Positions 1 through 9,330 of a stretch of DNA of 64,000 nucleotides are shown one piece after another. Source of the DNA: Pseudohongiella sp. (GTDB taxonomy: Bacteria; Pseudomonadota; Gammaproteobacteria; Pseudomonadales; Pseudohongiellaceae). The notes under the pieces are model-generated. The model was not told where the DNA came from, did not search any database, and worked only from the letters and a program-made list of their open reading frames with translations. Numbering within the stretch: the first letter of the stretch is position 1; each line of letters opens with the position of its first letter. The position numbers and the translations under genes were made by a program. The stretch covers positions 372,001-436,000 of the forward strand of contig JAUSCD010000029.1 in assembly GCA_030651695.1 (NCBI GenBank), in the 5' to 3' direction.

Positions 1-430
1 AACGATTGGCTTCCATGAACTGGCTGGTGCCCAGACTGGCTTCCTGATCCATAAACTCGTAGCCATAGCCGTTGTCGCGGCTGATGCCGGCCGCTGCAAT
101 TTCCATCCTGACAGCTCCAACCTGACTGGCTGGAACCAATAAAACACCTGACGAGGGATCAATTCTATAGGCAACGTTCCCACTCTCAAGTACCTGCGCC
201 AACTCAGATACATTGAATCCCTGCATGCTTGGATAGATCGGCTGATAGTCTTCGCGCTGAGACCACAACACCACGCTGAATCCTAAAGCTATACTCGCAG
301 CCAGGCCAATCAACAGGCCCGCCTGACGCACCACATTCAGTCGATTGAATCCGGCAAGAAAATTGTTGCTGCTACGACCGCTTGCGGGTCTCATCGCAGC
401 TGGAGCACTGGTGGAATCGGCAGATGCCAT
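1..430 (-). CDS. fliF: Flagellar MS-ring protein FliF, N-terminal part (cut by window edge)
   Basis: This is the first 143 codons of FliF, the protein that forms the membrane-embedded MS ring of the flagellar basal body. Reading leftward from the ATG at 430, the product has a short Ser/Ala-rich cytoplasmic start, a membrane segment at about residues 40-57, then the periplasmic ring-building region with the family pattern YQPIYPSMQG followed by a YSxIDP-like loop (YRIDPSSGVLLVP). An ACAGGA-like ribosome site lies just upstream. It follows fliE by 57 bases on the same strand, the usual fliE-fliF order, and probably shares its transcript. The rest of the gene is outside the window. Confidence 0.93.
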   Translation of the reverse strand, partial: MASADSTSAPAAMRPASGRSSNNFLAGFNRLNVVRQAGLLIGLAASIALGFSVVLWSQREDYQPIYPSMQGFNVSELAQVLESGNVAYRIDPSSGVLLVPASQVGAVRMEIAAAGISRDNGYGYEFMDQEASLGTSQFMEANR

Positions 431-487
431 GTTTTTGTCCTGTCAGTTAAATTTGCTTTTCAAAACCATAAAAGTGTTTGGCTGACA

Positions 488-865
488 CTATATCGGCATA
501 TTCATGATGTCCTGATAGGCACTCACCAGACGATTTCGCACCTGATTCATGGCCTCAAACGACACGCTGGCTTTCTGCATCTGGATCATGACCTGAGTAA
601 TATCAACCTGGGGATCACCCATCTCAAATGCCCTTTGCAACTCACTGGACTTTTGTTGGGTATCATTAACTGAATTCACGGCCTGTTTCAGCATATCGCC
701 GAAATTCGCTCGGTCGGTGCCTGTAACACCAGTAGTAGTGCCACCTGCCCCTGTTGCACCCCCAAGTGCTTCAGGGCGCACAGGTTGGGAGTCGATTTGC
801 CCCCGAATTTCACGCATCTGTAACAGAAGCTGATTGATATCTACGCGATCGGTTACACCATTCAT
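488..865 (-). CDS. fliE: Flagellar hook-basal body protein FliE
   Basis: FliE links the MS ring to the proximal rod and is needed for export of rod proteins. The 125-residue product has a variable Gly/Thr-rich middle (about residues 35-50) and the conserved C-terminal helix pair (NFGDMLKQAVNSVND, then VMIQMQKASVSFEAMNQVRN) that marks the family; the length is slightly above the usual 105-110. The start codon lies two bases after the flrC stop, so fliE is probably co-transcribed with flrB-flrC, although a separate sigma-54 promoter inside flrC cannot be excluded. I did not see one. Confidence 0.95.
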   Translation of the reverse strand: MNGVTDRVDINQLLLQMREIRGQIDSQPVRPEALGGATGAGGTTTGVTGTDRANFGDMLKQAVNSVNDTQQKSSELQRAFEMGDPQVDITQVMIQMQKASVSFEAMNQVRNRLVSAYQDIMNMPI

Positions 866-867
866 GT

Positions 868-2277
868 TTATGCACTCACCATTGAATCTATGTTAATGCC
901 AAGGTCACGAATTCTGGCAAGCTTGTAGCGCAAGGTTCGGGCACTGACACCCAGCGCCTCCGCAGTTTCTTTGCGACGACCACCCTGCTGTTTCAGAGTG
1001 CTTATGATGATCTGGAACTCCCGCTGTTTCAGGTCAGAGCCCAGCGCACCATCGTCACTGTCGCTGATCTCAGGGTTTGCCCGCATGGGGGTTGTCGCGG
1101 CAAAGGTTGGGAAAGTTGTTGTCGCCACACCAAATCCGGAAAATTGATCTGCGCCTTCACACAAACCCAGTGCCGACGCAGTAATTTGTGTGCCGTCCTG
1201 AATAATCAAAGCGCGTTGAAGAACATTATCCAGTTCCCGGACATTACCGGGCCAGTCATGCGTGGTCAGGGCGTGACGGGCGCTGGCATCAAGACTCACA
1301 GCGCTGCGCCCCATGCGTGCCGCATGTTGTGTTAACAGTCGCTCGGCCAAAGGCACGATGTCCAGCGGCCGCTGCCGCAGAGGCTGCCACGCCAGCGGGA
1401 ATACACTCAACCGATAAAATAAATCTTCACGGAAGCGGCCTTCCCGTACGCACTGGCGAAGGTCGCGGTTGGTTGTTGCTATAACACGGACGTTCAGCTG
1501 CAGAGTCTTGCGACTGCCCAGACGCTCTACTTCACGCTCTTGCAGGACACGCAGAATTTCGGCTTGCAACCCGATATCCATTTCTGAAATTTCATCCAGC
1601 AACAATGTACCGCCTTCGGCTTGTTCAAACTTGCCCGGACTACTCTGATAGGCACCTGTAAATGATCCCTTTTCATGTCCAAACAGCGTTGCTTCCAACA
1701 TGTTTTCGGGAATCGCCGCACAATTTATGGCAATAAACGGGCCTGTGTTTCGGTTGGACTGTTGATGAATGTACTGTGCCAGGACTTCTTTACCTGTGCC
1801 GCTTTCACCTGATATCAGCACTGTCGCGTCTGACTGGGCAACTTTTCTTGCCAAGGCCAGCAATTGCTGGCTCGAAGTTTCAATGGCAACTGGCTCGCTG
1901 CGGCCACTGACTTTTACAGCCAGATATTTTTCAACCGTGGCGATGAGTTGTTCAGGCTTGAATGGTTTCAGAAGATAATCAACAGCGCCTTCGCGCATGG
2001 CCCGGACAGAACTTCCGATACTGCCGAATGCTGTAATCAACACGACCGGCAGCATCGGATACAACGCACGAACTTGTGTCAGAAGTTCATGACCGTCCAT
2101 ACCGTCCATATTGATGTCGGACACCACCATATCGAACCGCCGTTGCGCAAGCACCTGCAGAGCCTCCTCACCGCTACAGACCGCCTGTACTTTGTATGCG
2201 GCAAACTCAAGCGTATCAGTAAGTGCGTCGCGCAGATCCCAGTTGTCCTCTACTACCAGAATGCTTGCTTTAGTCAT
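868..2277 (-). CDS. flrC: Sigma-54-dependent flagellar response regulator FlrC/FleR
   Basis: Two-component activator expected to switch on middle flagellar genes (hook, basal body) with sigma-54 RNA polymerase. Domains in order: receiver (acidic pocket E10/D11, phospho-acceptor D54, K104), AAA+ ATPase (Walker A GESGTGKE at 157-164, sigma-54 contact loop GSFTGA at 204-209), and a Fis-type helix-turn-helix at the C-terminus (KETAEALGVSARTLRYKL). The contact loop has Ser in place of the first Ala of the common GAFTGA. The gene overlaps the upstream kinase gene by eight bases, so the pair is translationally coupled. Position directly before fliE identifies it as FlrC/FleR rather than a generic NtrC-type regulator. 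Confidence 0.94.
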   Translation of the reverse strand: MTKASILVVEDNWDLRDALTDTLEFAAYKVQAVCSGEEALQVLAQRRFDMVVSDINMDGMDGHELLTQVRALYPMLPVVLITAFGSIGSSVRAMREGAVDYLLKPFKPEQLIATVEKYLAVKVSGRSEPVAIETSSQQLLALARKVAQSDATVLISGESGTGKEVLAQYIHQQSNRNTGPFIAINCAAIPENMLEATLFGHEKGSFTGAYQSSPGKFEQAEGGTLLLDEISEMDIGLQAEILRVLQEREVERLGSRKTLQLNVRVIATTNRDLRQCVREGRFREDLFYRLSVFPLAWQPLRQRPLDIVPLAERLLTQHAARMGRSAVSLDASARHALTTHDWPGNVRELDNVLQRALIIQDGTQITASALGLCEGADQFSGFGVATTTFPTFAATTPMRANPEISDSDDGALGSDLKQREFQIIISTLKQQGGRRKETAEALGVSARTLRYKLARIRDLGINIDSMVSA

Positions 2278-3616
2278 GCGATTCTCCTTCGGAATCTTGT
2301 GCGGGCTGGAGCGTCAGGCATGGCAGGATAAATCCTGCGCGTACACCTGTGATATGTTCGTAATTTGCAGTGCCGGAGTCTGTAGCGCGGGTGTGAATCT
2401 CCGGCTGCCGGTTTTTAATAAAAAACTGACCTCCATGCGCCCGCGCCACCACCTGCGCGACTGCCAGGCCCAGACCTGTGCCCTGGGCACGCGTGGTGTA
2501 AAACGCTTCAGTTACCTGCCCAATTTTTGCCGGGTCTATTCCCGGGCCATTGTCTTCTACGAAAATGCACACCTGATGCACCGATTGGTTCCTGTCAGAC
2601 GGGACATGTTCGGCCACAACACGCAACTGAACCGATGGGCCGGCATTCTGCACCGCGTTTTCGAGCAGATTAAGCAGTGCACCGATGAGCGATTCTTTGT
2701 TGCAGGCAAGTGTGCAATCCGGCACTTCGTTATCCCAGGCACAGCTCAGACTACCTGAACGCATGAGTACTTCTGATGCCAATCGGGTTTCGTCAAAAAT
2801 CTGGCGCAAACTGAGAGTCTCATCCAGCACTGCTTCGCCGCGGGCAAATACCAGCATGTCACGCACCTGTCGTTCCATGTTGTGCAGCCGTGACATCAGG
2901 CGTTCGTGAGTCCGCGAGAAACGAACGTCACTGTCATTGGCAGACTCCAGTTCGTTCATTTGTGCCAGATGGCCGGCATACAGCATGGCTGCCGATAAGG
3001 GTGTGCGGATTTGATGTGCCAGTGAAGAGACCATCTTCCCCATTTCCAGCAGACGTTGATGACGGCTAAGATTTTGTTGCAGACGACGGGTTTCTGTCTG
3101 GTCGGTAATCAGAATAATCTGTCCGGGTTCTTCGTCCAGGGAACGGCTGAGCAGACTGACGCGCTTGCCGTTGACCAGCGAAATTTCGTGTCCATCATCA
3201 CCGCGGGGAGCAAAACGTTGTTGGATGATCTCCAGCCAGAGCTCGCCTTCGAGTGGCGCCCCAAGGATGTCCACGGCTGCCGCGTTACAGTCAGCGATAC
3301 GACCTTGAGCATTAAGTACCAGAACGCCGCCAGGCAATAGTTGCAAGAGTTTTTGTAGTCGGCGCGCAATACGTTCTTTGTCCGCCAACTCTTTGAGGCG
3401 CTGGTTATTGGCGGCCTCAAGCTCTTGGGTAAGATGCCGCACCTGATCCTCAAGGGCCTGCCATGTCTGATTCAACTCTCCGGACAGCTCATTAAAGGCC
3501 TTGAATGCCATCTCCAATGCTTGTGCCGCGTCCTGCTGCCGCAATGAGGATAACTGATGAGTATTTGCCATCTGCCCGTTGCTCAGCTCTGTGCTTGCCT
3601 GAATTGGAAGAGCCAT
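2270..3616 (-). CDS. flrB: Flagellar sensor histidine kinase FlrB/FleS
   Basis: Cytoplasmic histidine kinase partner of FlrC. No membrane segment is seen. After an N-terminal coiled coil (about residues 35-85 of the product) come a PAS-like domain (GGVLVLNAQGRIADCN), a HisKA helix with the phosphorylated His in SSLAHQIRTPL, and a HATPase domain with N-box NLLENAVQNAG, DNGPGI and GTGLGLAV. The open frame extends to 3685, but I place the start at the ATG at 3616. That start begins MALPIQAS, has an AGG 7-8 bases upstream, and leaves room for the sigma-54 promoter at 3667-3682. It overlaps flrC. Pseudomonas FleS has the same soluble architecture. Confidence 0.93.
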   Translation of the reverse strand: MALPIQASTELSNGQMANTHQLSSLRQQDAAQALEMAFKAFNELSGELNQTWQALEDQVRHLTQELEAANNQRLKELADKERIARRLQKLLQLLPGGVLVLNAQGRIADCNAAAVDILGAPLEGELWLEIIQQRFAPRGDDGHEISLVNGKRVSLLSRSLDEEPGQIILITDQTETRRLQQNLSRHQRLLEMGKMVSSLAHQIRTPLSAAMLYAGHLAQMNELESANDSDVRFSRTHERLMSRLHNMERQVRDMLVFARGEAVLDETLSLRQIFDETRLASEVLMRSGSLSCAWDNEVPDCTLACNKESLIGALLNLLENAVQNAGPSVQLRVVAEHVPSDRNQSVHQVCIFVEDNGPGIDPAKIGQVTEAFYTTRAQGTGLGLAVAQVVARAHGGQFFIKNRQPEIHTRATDSGTANYEHITGVRAGFILPCLTLQPAQDSEGESHD

Positions 3617-3666
3617 GTATAGCCTGCGTTGCTGTTGAAACAAAAAATGTTGTCTACAGCGAACTA

Positions 3667-3682
3667 AGCAATGTCTGTGCCA
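3667..3682 (-). promoter_or_regulatory. Sigma-54 promoter of flrB-flrC
   Basis: Read on the minus strand this is TGGCAC, five bases, TTGCT, an exact match to the -24/-12 consensus TGGCAC-N5-TTGCW. The -24 element is at 3682-3677 and the -12 element at 3671-3667. It lies about 40 bases before the expected transcription start and 51 bases before the flrB start codon. Sigma-54 control of fleSR/flrBC by FleQ/FlrA is established in Pseudomonas and Vibrio. Confidence 0.88.
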
Positions 3683-3732
3683 CAAGAGGAGTTCTAATAA
3701 AATCAGGGGTTTGGATTTTCAAGCGGCGGCAA

Positions 3733-3748
3733 GGTCAAATATTTGACC
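3733..3748. promoter_or_regulatory. FleQ-like enhancer palindrome upstream of flrB
   Basis: A perfect 16-base palindrome, GGTCAAATATTTGACC, sits about 50 bases upstream of the sigma-54 -24 element. The core GTCA-N6-TGAC has the arms and spacing of the published Pseudomonas FleQ box (GTCaNTAAAtTGAC). Position and form fit an enhancer for the flagellar master activator. The assignment to FleQ is inference, since no fleQ gene is in the window. Confidence 0.6.
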
Positions 3749-3832
3749 CGATTACAGCGTTTTCTGCGGGGAGATGTAACGGAGGATTGACGCGTGCTGC
3801 CTGTGAATACCACAGGCAGCAGTTAATAATCT

Positions 3833-4402
3833 TCAGGCGCGCGGAGGTGTGACCCCTGTCTGGCCCATGTACTTGCCATTGCGCTGTTTGTAAGTCACTT
3901 CGCATTGTTCGTCGGACTGATAGAACAGCATCTGGGCAACGCCTTCGTTGGCGTAAATCTTTGCAGGCAGTGGCGTGGTATTGGAAAACTCAAGTGTGAC
4001 GTGCCCTTCCCACTCAGGTTCCAGCGGTGTCACGTTCACGATAATACCGCAGCGAGCGTAAGTCGATTTACCAAGACACACAGTCAGGACGTCACTGGGG
4101 ATTCGGAAGTATTCCACAGTTCGTGCCAGCGCAAAGGAGTTTGGCGGGATTATGCAGTAAGGTTCATTGATAGTGACAAAGCTGCTTTCGTCAAAATTCT
4201 TTGGATCCACAACATTGGTGGTGTGCACATTTGTGAAAATTTTGAATTCGGTGGCACAGCGCACGTCATAACCATAGCTGGAGGTACCATAGGAAATAAC
4301 CTTGCCTCCGTTCACATAGCGGATCTGCCCCGGCTCAAACGGTTCAATCATGCCGTGTTCAGCGGCCATTTTACGAATCCATTTGTCTGACTTGATGCTC
4401 AT
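3833..4402 (-). CDS. dcd: dCTP deaminase
   Basis: Converts dCTP to dUTP, feeding thymidylate synthesis through dUTPase and ThyA. The 189-residue length is close to E. coli Dcd (193). The product has the trimer-forming beta-barrel signature regions [29 protein letters not shown] (with the catalytic region that follows, [19 protein letters not shown]) and the C-terminal KYMGQTG. It is read leftward and separated by about 50 bases from the protease gene at 4456. It occupies the place where fleQ lies next to fleS in Pseudomonas, so the flagellar block ends here. Confidence 0.96.
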   Translation of the reverse strand: MSIKSDKWIRKMAAEHGMIEPFEPGQIRYVNGGKVISYGTSSYGYDVRCATEFKIFTNVHTTNVVDPKNFDESSFVTINEPYCIIPPNSFALARTVEYFRIPSDVLTVCLGKSTYARCGIIVNVTPLEPEWEGHVTLEFSNTTPLPAKIYANEGVAQMLFYQSDEQCEVTYKQRNGKYMGQTGVTPPRA

Positions 4403-4455
4403 AGTCCTTGATGTCTCCTGTTACGGCGCCCGGGAAAGCGCGCATCATACGCTGA

Positions 4456-5982
4456 TCAGGGCTGCGCAGCCAACTGTCCCGCGTCGAACAGGCCATCGGA
4501 CGCAGCTGACGGAATGCGGTACTGACTCAGAATTGCTGCCTCGCTGGCCACTGCCTGGTCATGATTGACAACTACCTGATAGCCGGTTTCGCCACGGAAC
4601 ACCACATACGGGTCTTTATTATCGCGAAGCTGGCGGGTAAATTGGTAAAAGTCACGGACCGGGACGCCATTCACTGAGTCCACTATCCAGTTGCGTACAT
4701 CGTGGTAACCCAGATTGACATCGGCTGCCAGTACCTGCAAAGCCACTACAACCTCCTGCTTTTCTGGTGAGCTCCATTGACTGCGGGCGTGCAACAGATT
4801 GACTGGAGCAGTGCGTGTCCAGTCTGCGCCCCAGCGTTTGATCAGATTCATGTTCAGGGGTACAAACAGGATGCCGCCATAAATATAGTATTCAGGCAAA
4901 GCGTCGAACTGCTCTCCGCGCACAAGGCTGTAACTCGCCTGCCGCCGCTGTGCAGTCAATGTTGCGTCCTGAATTTCACCTTGCCTGGAAAAACGCACAG
5001 GTACGCCATCGCCGATCTGTTTGAGATCTATTGCATGTTTATAATTGGTCTGTAATGTGCGACTCAACCGGATGGTGCTGTCACCTGCAACATCGTAACC
5101 GTCAATGCTCAGTACCACGTCATTTTCACGCAAAACACCATCCGCCGGCGAGTTTGCAAACACTTTGATAACCAGGACACCACTCTGCTCGGGCCTGAGT
5201 CCATAGGCCGCTTTGGCGGCAGGGCTCTCCAGATCCTGCGTGCGGAACCCAAGATCAGGAAAACCGTCATACTGGCCATTACCGGCATCGGTCAACATAT
5301 GCCGCACGATATCAGGTGGTACAAAATAGCCCAGTGATTCAGTACGTCCCCCACCTGCAGACTGCATGACAACACCGGCAATCTTGCCGTCTACAATGAC
5401 CGGTCCGCCACTGTTGCCCGGGTTGATCGCGGCATCAATCTGACCAGCCAGCAGAAACTCGCCGGAGTGGGCATAAACCTGTTGTTCAACGCGGGACAGA
5501 ATGCCTTTGGTAATACTCAGGGTGCGACCACCTACAGGGTAACCAAAAACGAACACTTCGGTATTGGGCTCCGGCAGTTCGCCAATTTCCAATGCGGGTG
5601 TGTCGTCAAAAAAGGAATCATCGTCGAGCACAATCAGGGCAAGATCAGATGCATGAGAAATAAACTGAACTCGCCCCTGGTAACGCGCAGGATCGTTGTG
5701 TTTCTGTACCTGAACGTAGCTCGCATCGGCGACCACGTGAGCATTGGTCAGGATTCTGTTGCCCGAAATGACAGCGCCTGAGCCACTGCTCTGGCTTGGG
5801 TTCATCAATCGCCACGGAGTGAAATAGTCAGGCGCAGCCGATGTGGTGTAGATCTTGATAATAGAACTTTCGATGTCACGGATATCTTCGGTAAGTTGCG
5901 CGCTGACTGCAAAAGTCATCAACAAGCCGGACAATAAAACTACGGTCTGCCGGAACAACGCGGCAGTGCAGGCAACGGTCAT
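4456..5982 (-). CDS. HtrA/Deg-like periplasmic serine protease with PDZ domain
   Basis: Trypsin-like protease of family S1C, probably exported and acting on misfolded or specific periplasmic proteins. Residues 1-28 form a signal peptide ending in AVSA. The protease domain (about 35-220) carries the full catalytic triad: H82 in TNAHVV, D113 in SDLALIVLD, S191 in NPGNSGGPV. A PDZ domain follows at roughly 245-330 (SPADGVLRENDVVLSIDG). A less familiar C-terminal region of about 170 residues resembles the extended Deg proteases more than DegP or DegS. It lies between dcd and metG, the place held by the Fe-S carrier gene mrp/apbC in Pseudomonas. No specific substrate can be inferred. Confidence 0.88.
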   Translation of the reverse strand: MTVACTAALFRQTVVLLSGLLMTFAVSAQLTEDIRDIESSIIKIYTTSAAPDYFTPWRLMNPSQSSGSGAVISGNRILTNAHVVADASYVQVQKHNDPARYQGRVQFISHASDLALIVLDDDSFFDDTPALEIGELPEPNTEVFVFGYPVGGRTLSITKGILSRVEQQVYAHSGEFLLAGQIDAAINPGNSGGPVIVDGKIAGVVMQSAGGGRTESLGYFVPPDIVRHMLTDAGNGQYDGFPDLGFRTQDLESPAAKAAYGLRPEQSGVLVIKVFANSPADGVLRENDVVLSIDGYDVAGDSTIRLSRTLQTNYKHAIDLKQIGDGVPVRFSRQGEIQDATLTAQRRQASYSLVRGEQFDALPEYYIYGGILFVPLNMNLIKRWGADWTRTAPVNLLHARSQWSSPEKQEVVVALQVLAADVNLGYHDVRNWIVDSVNGVPVRDFYQFTRQLRDNKDPYVVFRGETGYQVVVNHDQAVASEAAILSQYRIPSAASDGLFDAGQLAAQP

Positions 5983-6104
5983 CTGAAATCCCCTGATTTG
6001 TCTTGATTTTGTATTGGAGTTATTAGTGCTGGATACAAAGGGTCCAGACAGATGACCGAGTAAACCTGAAAAATCGTGCTGGCGTCAATTGCCTACGCCA
6101 GAAA

Positions 6105-8162
6105 TTACATAATACGCATCCCCGGCTGCGCGCCCTCATCAGGACTTAACAGCCAGATATCGCTGCCGCCAGGGCCTGCCGCGAGCACCATGCCTTCAGA
6201 CATGCCAAACTTCATCTTGCGCGGCTTCAGATTGGCAACCATTACGGTCAGTCTGCCCTTCAGCTGTTCGGGCTTGTAAGCCGAGCGGATGCCTGAAAAC
6301 ACATTGCGCAGATGCGGCTGTCCATCAGGGCCAGGTCCCAGATCAAGCGTCAGTTGCAGCAGTTTGTCTGCGCCTTCAACGTACGCAGCCTCAACGATGC
6401 GCACAATGCGCAGGTCAACCCTGGCAAAATCTGGAAATTCGATTTCCCCGGCGATCGGGTCTTTCAAAAGATGGCTGTCTGCAGCGGACGCAACGGCGGC
6501 GGGTTGCTCTGCTTGCTCGACTTCAGAAGCGGCCTCCGCCAGCATGGCATCAACCGCCGACTGCTCAACACGCGTAATCAGCGGCTCAAAAGTGTTGATC
6601 CTGTGTGCAAGCAGCAGTGTTTCTGCACTGGCCCAATCGAGTTCGCCGGCATTGAGGAATTTCTCGGCTTTTTCTGACATTGCCGGCAACACTGGTTTCA
6701 GGTACGTCATCAGCAGGCGGAATAAATTGATGCCGGTTGTGCAAATTGCCTGGACTTGCGGATCATGCGGGTTCTGTTTGGCGATAGTCCATGGTGCCTG
6801 CTCAGCAATATACTGATTGGCCTTGTCTGCCTGAGCCATCACCAGGCGTATGGCGCGCTGATACTCACGCTGCTCGTAAGCCTGTGCAATCTCTGTTGCG
6901 GCTGCCTGGCACTCTGAAAGCAATTCCGGAGCAGCAGGGATATGGCTTAACTGGCCATCGAAGCCGCGACTGATGAAACCAGCACAACGGCTGGCAATAT
7001 TGACCACCTTGCCTACCAGATCAGAGTTCACTTTGTTAACAAACTCTTCGAGATTCAGGTCAAGATCATCCACGCCATCACTCAGACGGGATGCCAGGAA
7101 ATAGCGCAGATATTCGGGGTTCAGATGATTCAGATAGGTGTGGCCATTGATGAAAGTGCCACGTGACTTCGACATTTTCTTGCCGTTCACAGTCATGAAA
7201 CCGTGCGCAAATACTGCGGTCGGCGTCCTGTACCCGGCATCACTGAGCATGGCTGGCCAGAACAAGGCATGGAAATTTATAATGTCTTTACCGATAAAGT
7301 GATACAGCTCGGCCTGACTGTCCGGGTTCCAGTACTCATCAAAATTAACACCGCTGCGGTCGCAATAGTTTCGGAAACTGGCCATGTAACCTATCGGTGC
7401 ATCCAGCCACACATAAAAGTACTTGCCTGGCGCATCGGGGATTTCGAAGCCGAAATAAGGCGCGTCGCGGCTGATATCCCACTCCTGTAGTCCGGCGTCC
7501 AGCCACTCACTGAGTTTGTTGGCGACCTGATCCTGCAATGTGCCACTGCGCGTCCAGCTTTTAAGGAAGTCAGAAAACTCGGGCAGCTTGAAAAAATAGT
7601 GTTCGGAGTCACGTTGGACCGGTGTCGCTCCGGAGAGCGTCGATCGCGGATTGATCAGATCGTTCGGGCTATAGGTCGCGCCGCAGGCTTCGCAGTTGTC
7701 GCCGTACTGATCATCAGTTTTACATTTGGGACAGGTACCTTTGACAAAACGGTCTGCCAGAAACAGGCCTTTCTCCGGATCAAACAGCTGAGTGATGCTG
7801 CGCATTGCAATACGATTATTGGCGCGGAGCGATTTATAGATGCTTTCTGAGTAATGACGATTCTCTTCGCTGTGAGTGGAGTGGAAATTGTCAAAATTGA
7901 TCAGAAAACCGTCATAGGTCCTTTTATGATCGGCGTTCACCTGATCGATCAACTGTTGCGGACTTATGCCCTCCTTCTCTGCACGCAGCATGATTGCAGT
8001 GCCATGGGCATCGTCCGCGCAGACATAAATGCAGTTCTCACCGCGCATTTTCTGAAAACGTACCCAGATATCGGTCTGAACAGCCTCCAGCATATGTCCC
8101 AAATGTATTGGGCCATTGGCGTAAGGCAGAGCACTGGTTACCAGAATTTTGCGTTTCGACAC
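6105..8162 (-). CDS. metG: Methionyl-tRNA synthetase
   Basis: Class I aminoacyl-tRNA synthetase charging tRNA-Met. The 685-residue product has the HIGH motif as HLGH (20-23), the KMSKS motif in [10 protein letters not shown] (about residue 333), a zinc knuckle CPKC...CEAC (about 145-160) and the C-terminal tRNA-binding/dimerisation domain (from about 575, [19 protein letters not shown]) seen in long bacterial MetG. Translation starts at GTG. An AAGGA seven to eight bases upstream supports this start, and no better ATG is in frame. The gene is read leftward with a free-standing leader of about 40 bases after the rubredoxin gene, which may share its transcript. Confidence 0.97.
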   Translation of the reverse strand: MSKRKILVTSALPYANGPIHLGHMLEAVQTDIWVRFQKMRGENCIYVCADDAHGTAIMLRAEKEGISPQQLIDQVNADHKRTYDGFLINFDNFHSTHSEENRHYSESIYKSLRANNRIAMRSITQLFDPEKGLFLADRFVKGTCPKCKTDDQYGDNCEACGATYSPNDLINPRSTLSGATPVQRDSEHYFFKLPEFSDFLKSWTRSGTLQDQVANKLSEWLDAGLQEWDISRDAPYFGFEIPDAPGKYFYVWLDAPIGYMASFRNYCDRSGVNFDEYWNPDSQAELYHFIGKDIINFHALFWPAMLSDAGYRTPTAVFAHGFMTVNGKKMSKSRGTFINGHTYLNHLNPEYLRYFLASRLSDGVDDLDLNLEEFVNKVNSDLVGKVVNIASRCAGFISRGFDGQLSHIPAAPELLSECQAAATEIAQAYEQREYQRAIRLVMAQADKANQYIAEQAPWTIAKQNPHDPQVQAICTTGINLFRLLMTYLKPVLPAMSEKAEKFLNAGELDWASAETLLLAHRINTFEPLITRVEQSAVDAMLAEAASEVEQAEQPAAVASAADSHLLKDPIAGEIEFPDFARVDLRIVRIVEAAYVEGADKLLQLTLDLGPGPDGQPHLRNVFSGIRSAYKPEQLKGRLTVMVANLKPRKMKFGMSEGMVLAAGPGGSDIWLLSPDEGAQPGMRIM

Positions 8163-8205
8163 CTTTTAGTTCCTTGTATTTACGGGGTTAATTCCGGTTT
8201 TGTAC

Positions 8206-8370
8206 TTAGACTTCGATCATTTCAAAGTCTTCTTTACCAACACCACATTCCGGGCACATCCAGTCTGCGGGAACATCCTCCCAGCGCGTGCCAGGTTCAA
8301 TGCCGTCATCCGGCCAGCCTTCAGCTTCGTCGTAAATAAAACCACAGACTATACACATCCACTTTTTCAC
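8206..8370 (-). CDS. Rubredoxin
   Basis: Small one-iron electron carrier of 54 residues. It has the two iron-binding knuckles CIVCG (residues 6-10) and CPECG (39-43) and the aromatic core residues typical of rubredoxin (W4, Y13, W37). The start is a GTG preceded by CAGGG at suitable spacing. A longer open frame upstream to 8553 does not resemble any family and is not needed. In Pseudomonas and related bacteria such rubredoxins pass electrons to alkane hydroxylases or other oxygenases, and no such partner lies nearby. Convergent to nothing; it precedes metG on the same strand by about 40 bases. Confidence 0.93.
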   Translation of the reverse strand: MKKWMCIVCGFIYDEAEGWPDDGIEPGTRWEDVPADWMCPECGVGKEDFEMIEV

Positions 8371-8565
8371 ATTAAAACCCTGCAGAAATATGCGCTCAAA
8401 GCGACAGTGACAAGATAAAACCAGGCCGTGTTTGCATAAACAAGCCTTTGGCTTCACAAACCGGGTGCTGATGATACTTGATCTGGTCACCACTGGGCAA
8501 AAGCTCAGACAGGCTTGTGCTAAACTGCGCGCTCTTTGTGAGCCCACAGACATAACTAAAGCTTG

Positions 8566-9330
8566 ATGATGCCAATCCTGACCTCCAGTTCGCCTTCGCT
8601 AGCAGATCTGATCAATCAGGTCCTGCCACAGACACAATGCACAAAATGTGGTTATCAGGGCTGCCGCCCCTATGCAGAAGCCATAGCCGGCGGTGAAGCG
8701 ATCAATCGTTGCCCGCCAGGCGGGCCGCAAACCGTAACACTGTTATCCGGGTTGACAGGTCGTCCTGCACAAGCACTTAACCCTGATATTGGGGAGCACA
8801 CGCCGCTAAAACTGGCCGTAATACGCGAAGATGACTGCATAGGCTGTACTAAATGTATCCAGGCCTGCCCGGTGGATGCCATTGTCGGTGCCGCCAAAAG
8901 GATGCATACCGTGATAGCCAGCGAGTGCACCGGCTGTGATCTTTGTGTTGAGCCCTGCCCGGTAGACTGCATTGATATGATCACAATTGGCAGCGATATC
9001 GCGCCTCCGTCGCGTGAGCAGGCAAATCACTGGCAGATGCGTTATGAGTATCGCGAAAGCAGATTGCAACGCGAAGCCAAAGAGCAACAACAGCGCCGGC
9101 TGATAAAACTCGAGAGCAAACTGGGTGCACTGGATCGTGGTGAATCCATCCAGAAAGCATCCACCGCTACTGCACAGTCACCTGAGCAAATGCGCAGCTA
9201 TATTGAGGCTGCGGTGGCAAGAACGCAGGCCCGCAAAGCGGCACTGCGAGCTTCGGATAGTTCCGCCGGATCAAATGCACATGCAGCACCACAGGCTGAT
9301 TCAGGGGGCAACGGGAATGAACAGGGATAA
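8566..9330 (+). CDS. rnfB: RnfB-like soluble polyferredoxin
   Basis: Iron-sulfur protein related to the RnfB/RsxB subunit of the Rnf electron-transport complex. In order: a Fis/RnfB-type 4Fe-4S site (CTKCGYQGC ... CPPGG, about residues 25-55), then two ferredoxin-type 4Fe-4S motifs ([15 protein letters not shown] and [15 protein letters not shown], about 97-140), then a charged coiled-coil tail rich in Gln, Arg and Ala. The N-terminal membrane anchor of classical RnfB is absent. No rnfA, C, D, G or E is present, and the gene overlaps nth by 14 bases. The start may be ATG 8566 or 8569; a TTG at 8563 is less likely. Function beyond electron transfer is unclear. Confidence 0.85.
   Translation: MMPILTSSSPSLADLINQVLPQTQCTKCGYQGCRPYAEAIAGGEAINRCPPGGPQTVTLLSGLTGRPAQALNPDIGEHTPLKLAVIREDDCIGCTKCIQACPVDAIVGAAKRMHTVIASECTGCDLCVEPCPVDCIDMITIGSDIAPPSREQANHWQMRYEYRESRLQREAKEQQQRRLIKLESKLGALDRGESIQKASTATAQSPEQMRSYIEAAVARTQARKAALRASDSSAGSNAHAAPQADSGGNGNEQG

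Noticed and set aside
866-1000. Sigma-54 promoter for fliE inside the end of flrC
   Set aside because: The nearest candidate (GTGCCC-N5-TTGCG on the minus strand) departs from consensus at key positions; fliE is more simply read from the flrB promoter.
1864-2331. 155-residue plus-strand frame opposite flrC/flrB
   Set aside because: Mirror of two clearly real genes; no motif.
8371-8553. Upstream extension of the rubredoxin frame
   Set aside because: The extra 61 residues have no rubredoxin resemblance; the GTG at 8370 has a suitable ribosome site and gives the standard 54-residue protein.
9125-9316. N-terminal extension of nth
   Set aside because: It runs inside rnfB and lacks homology; Endonuclease III homology begins at 9317.
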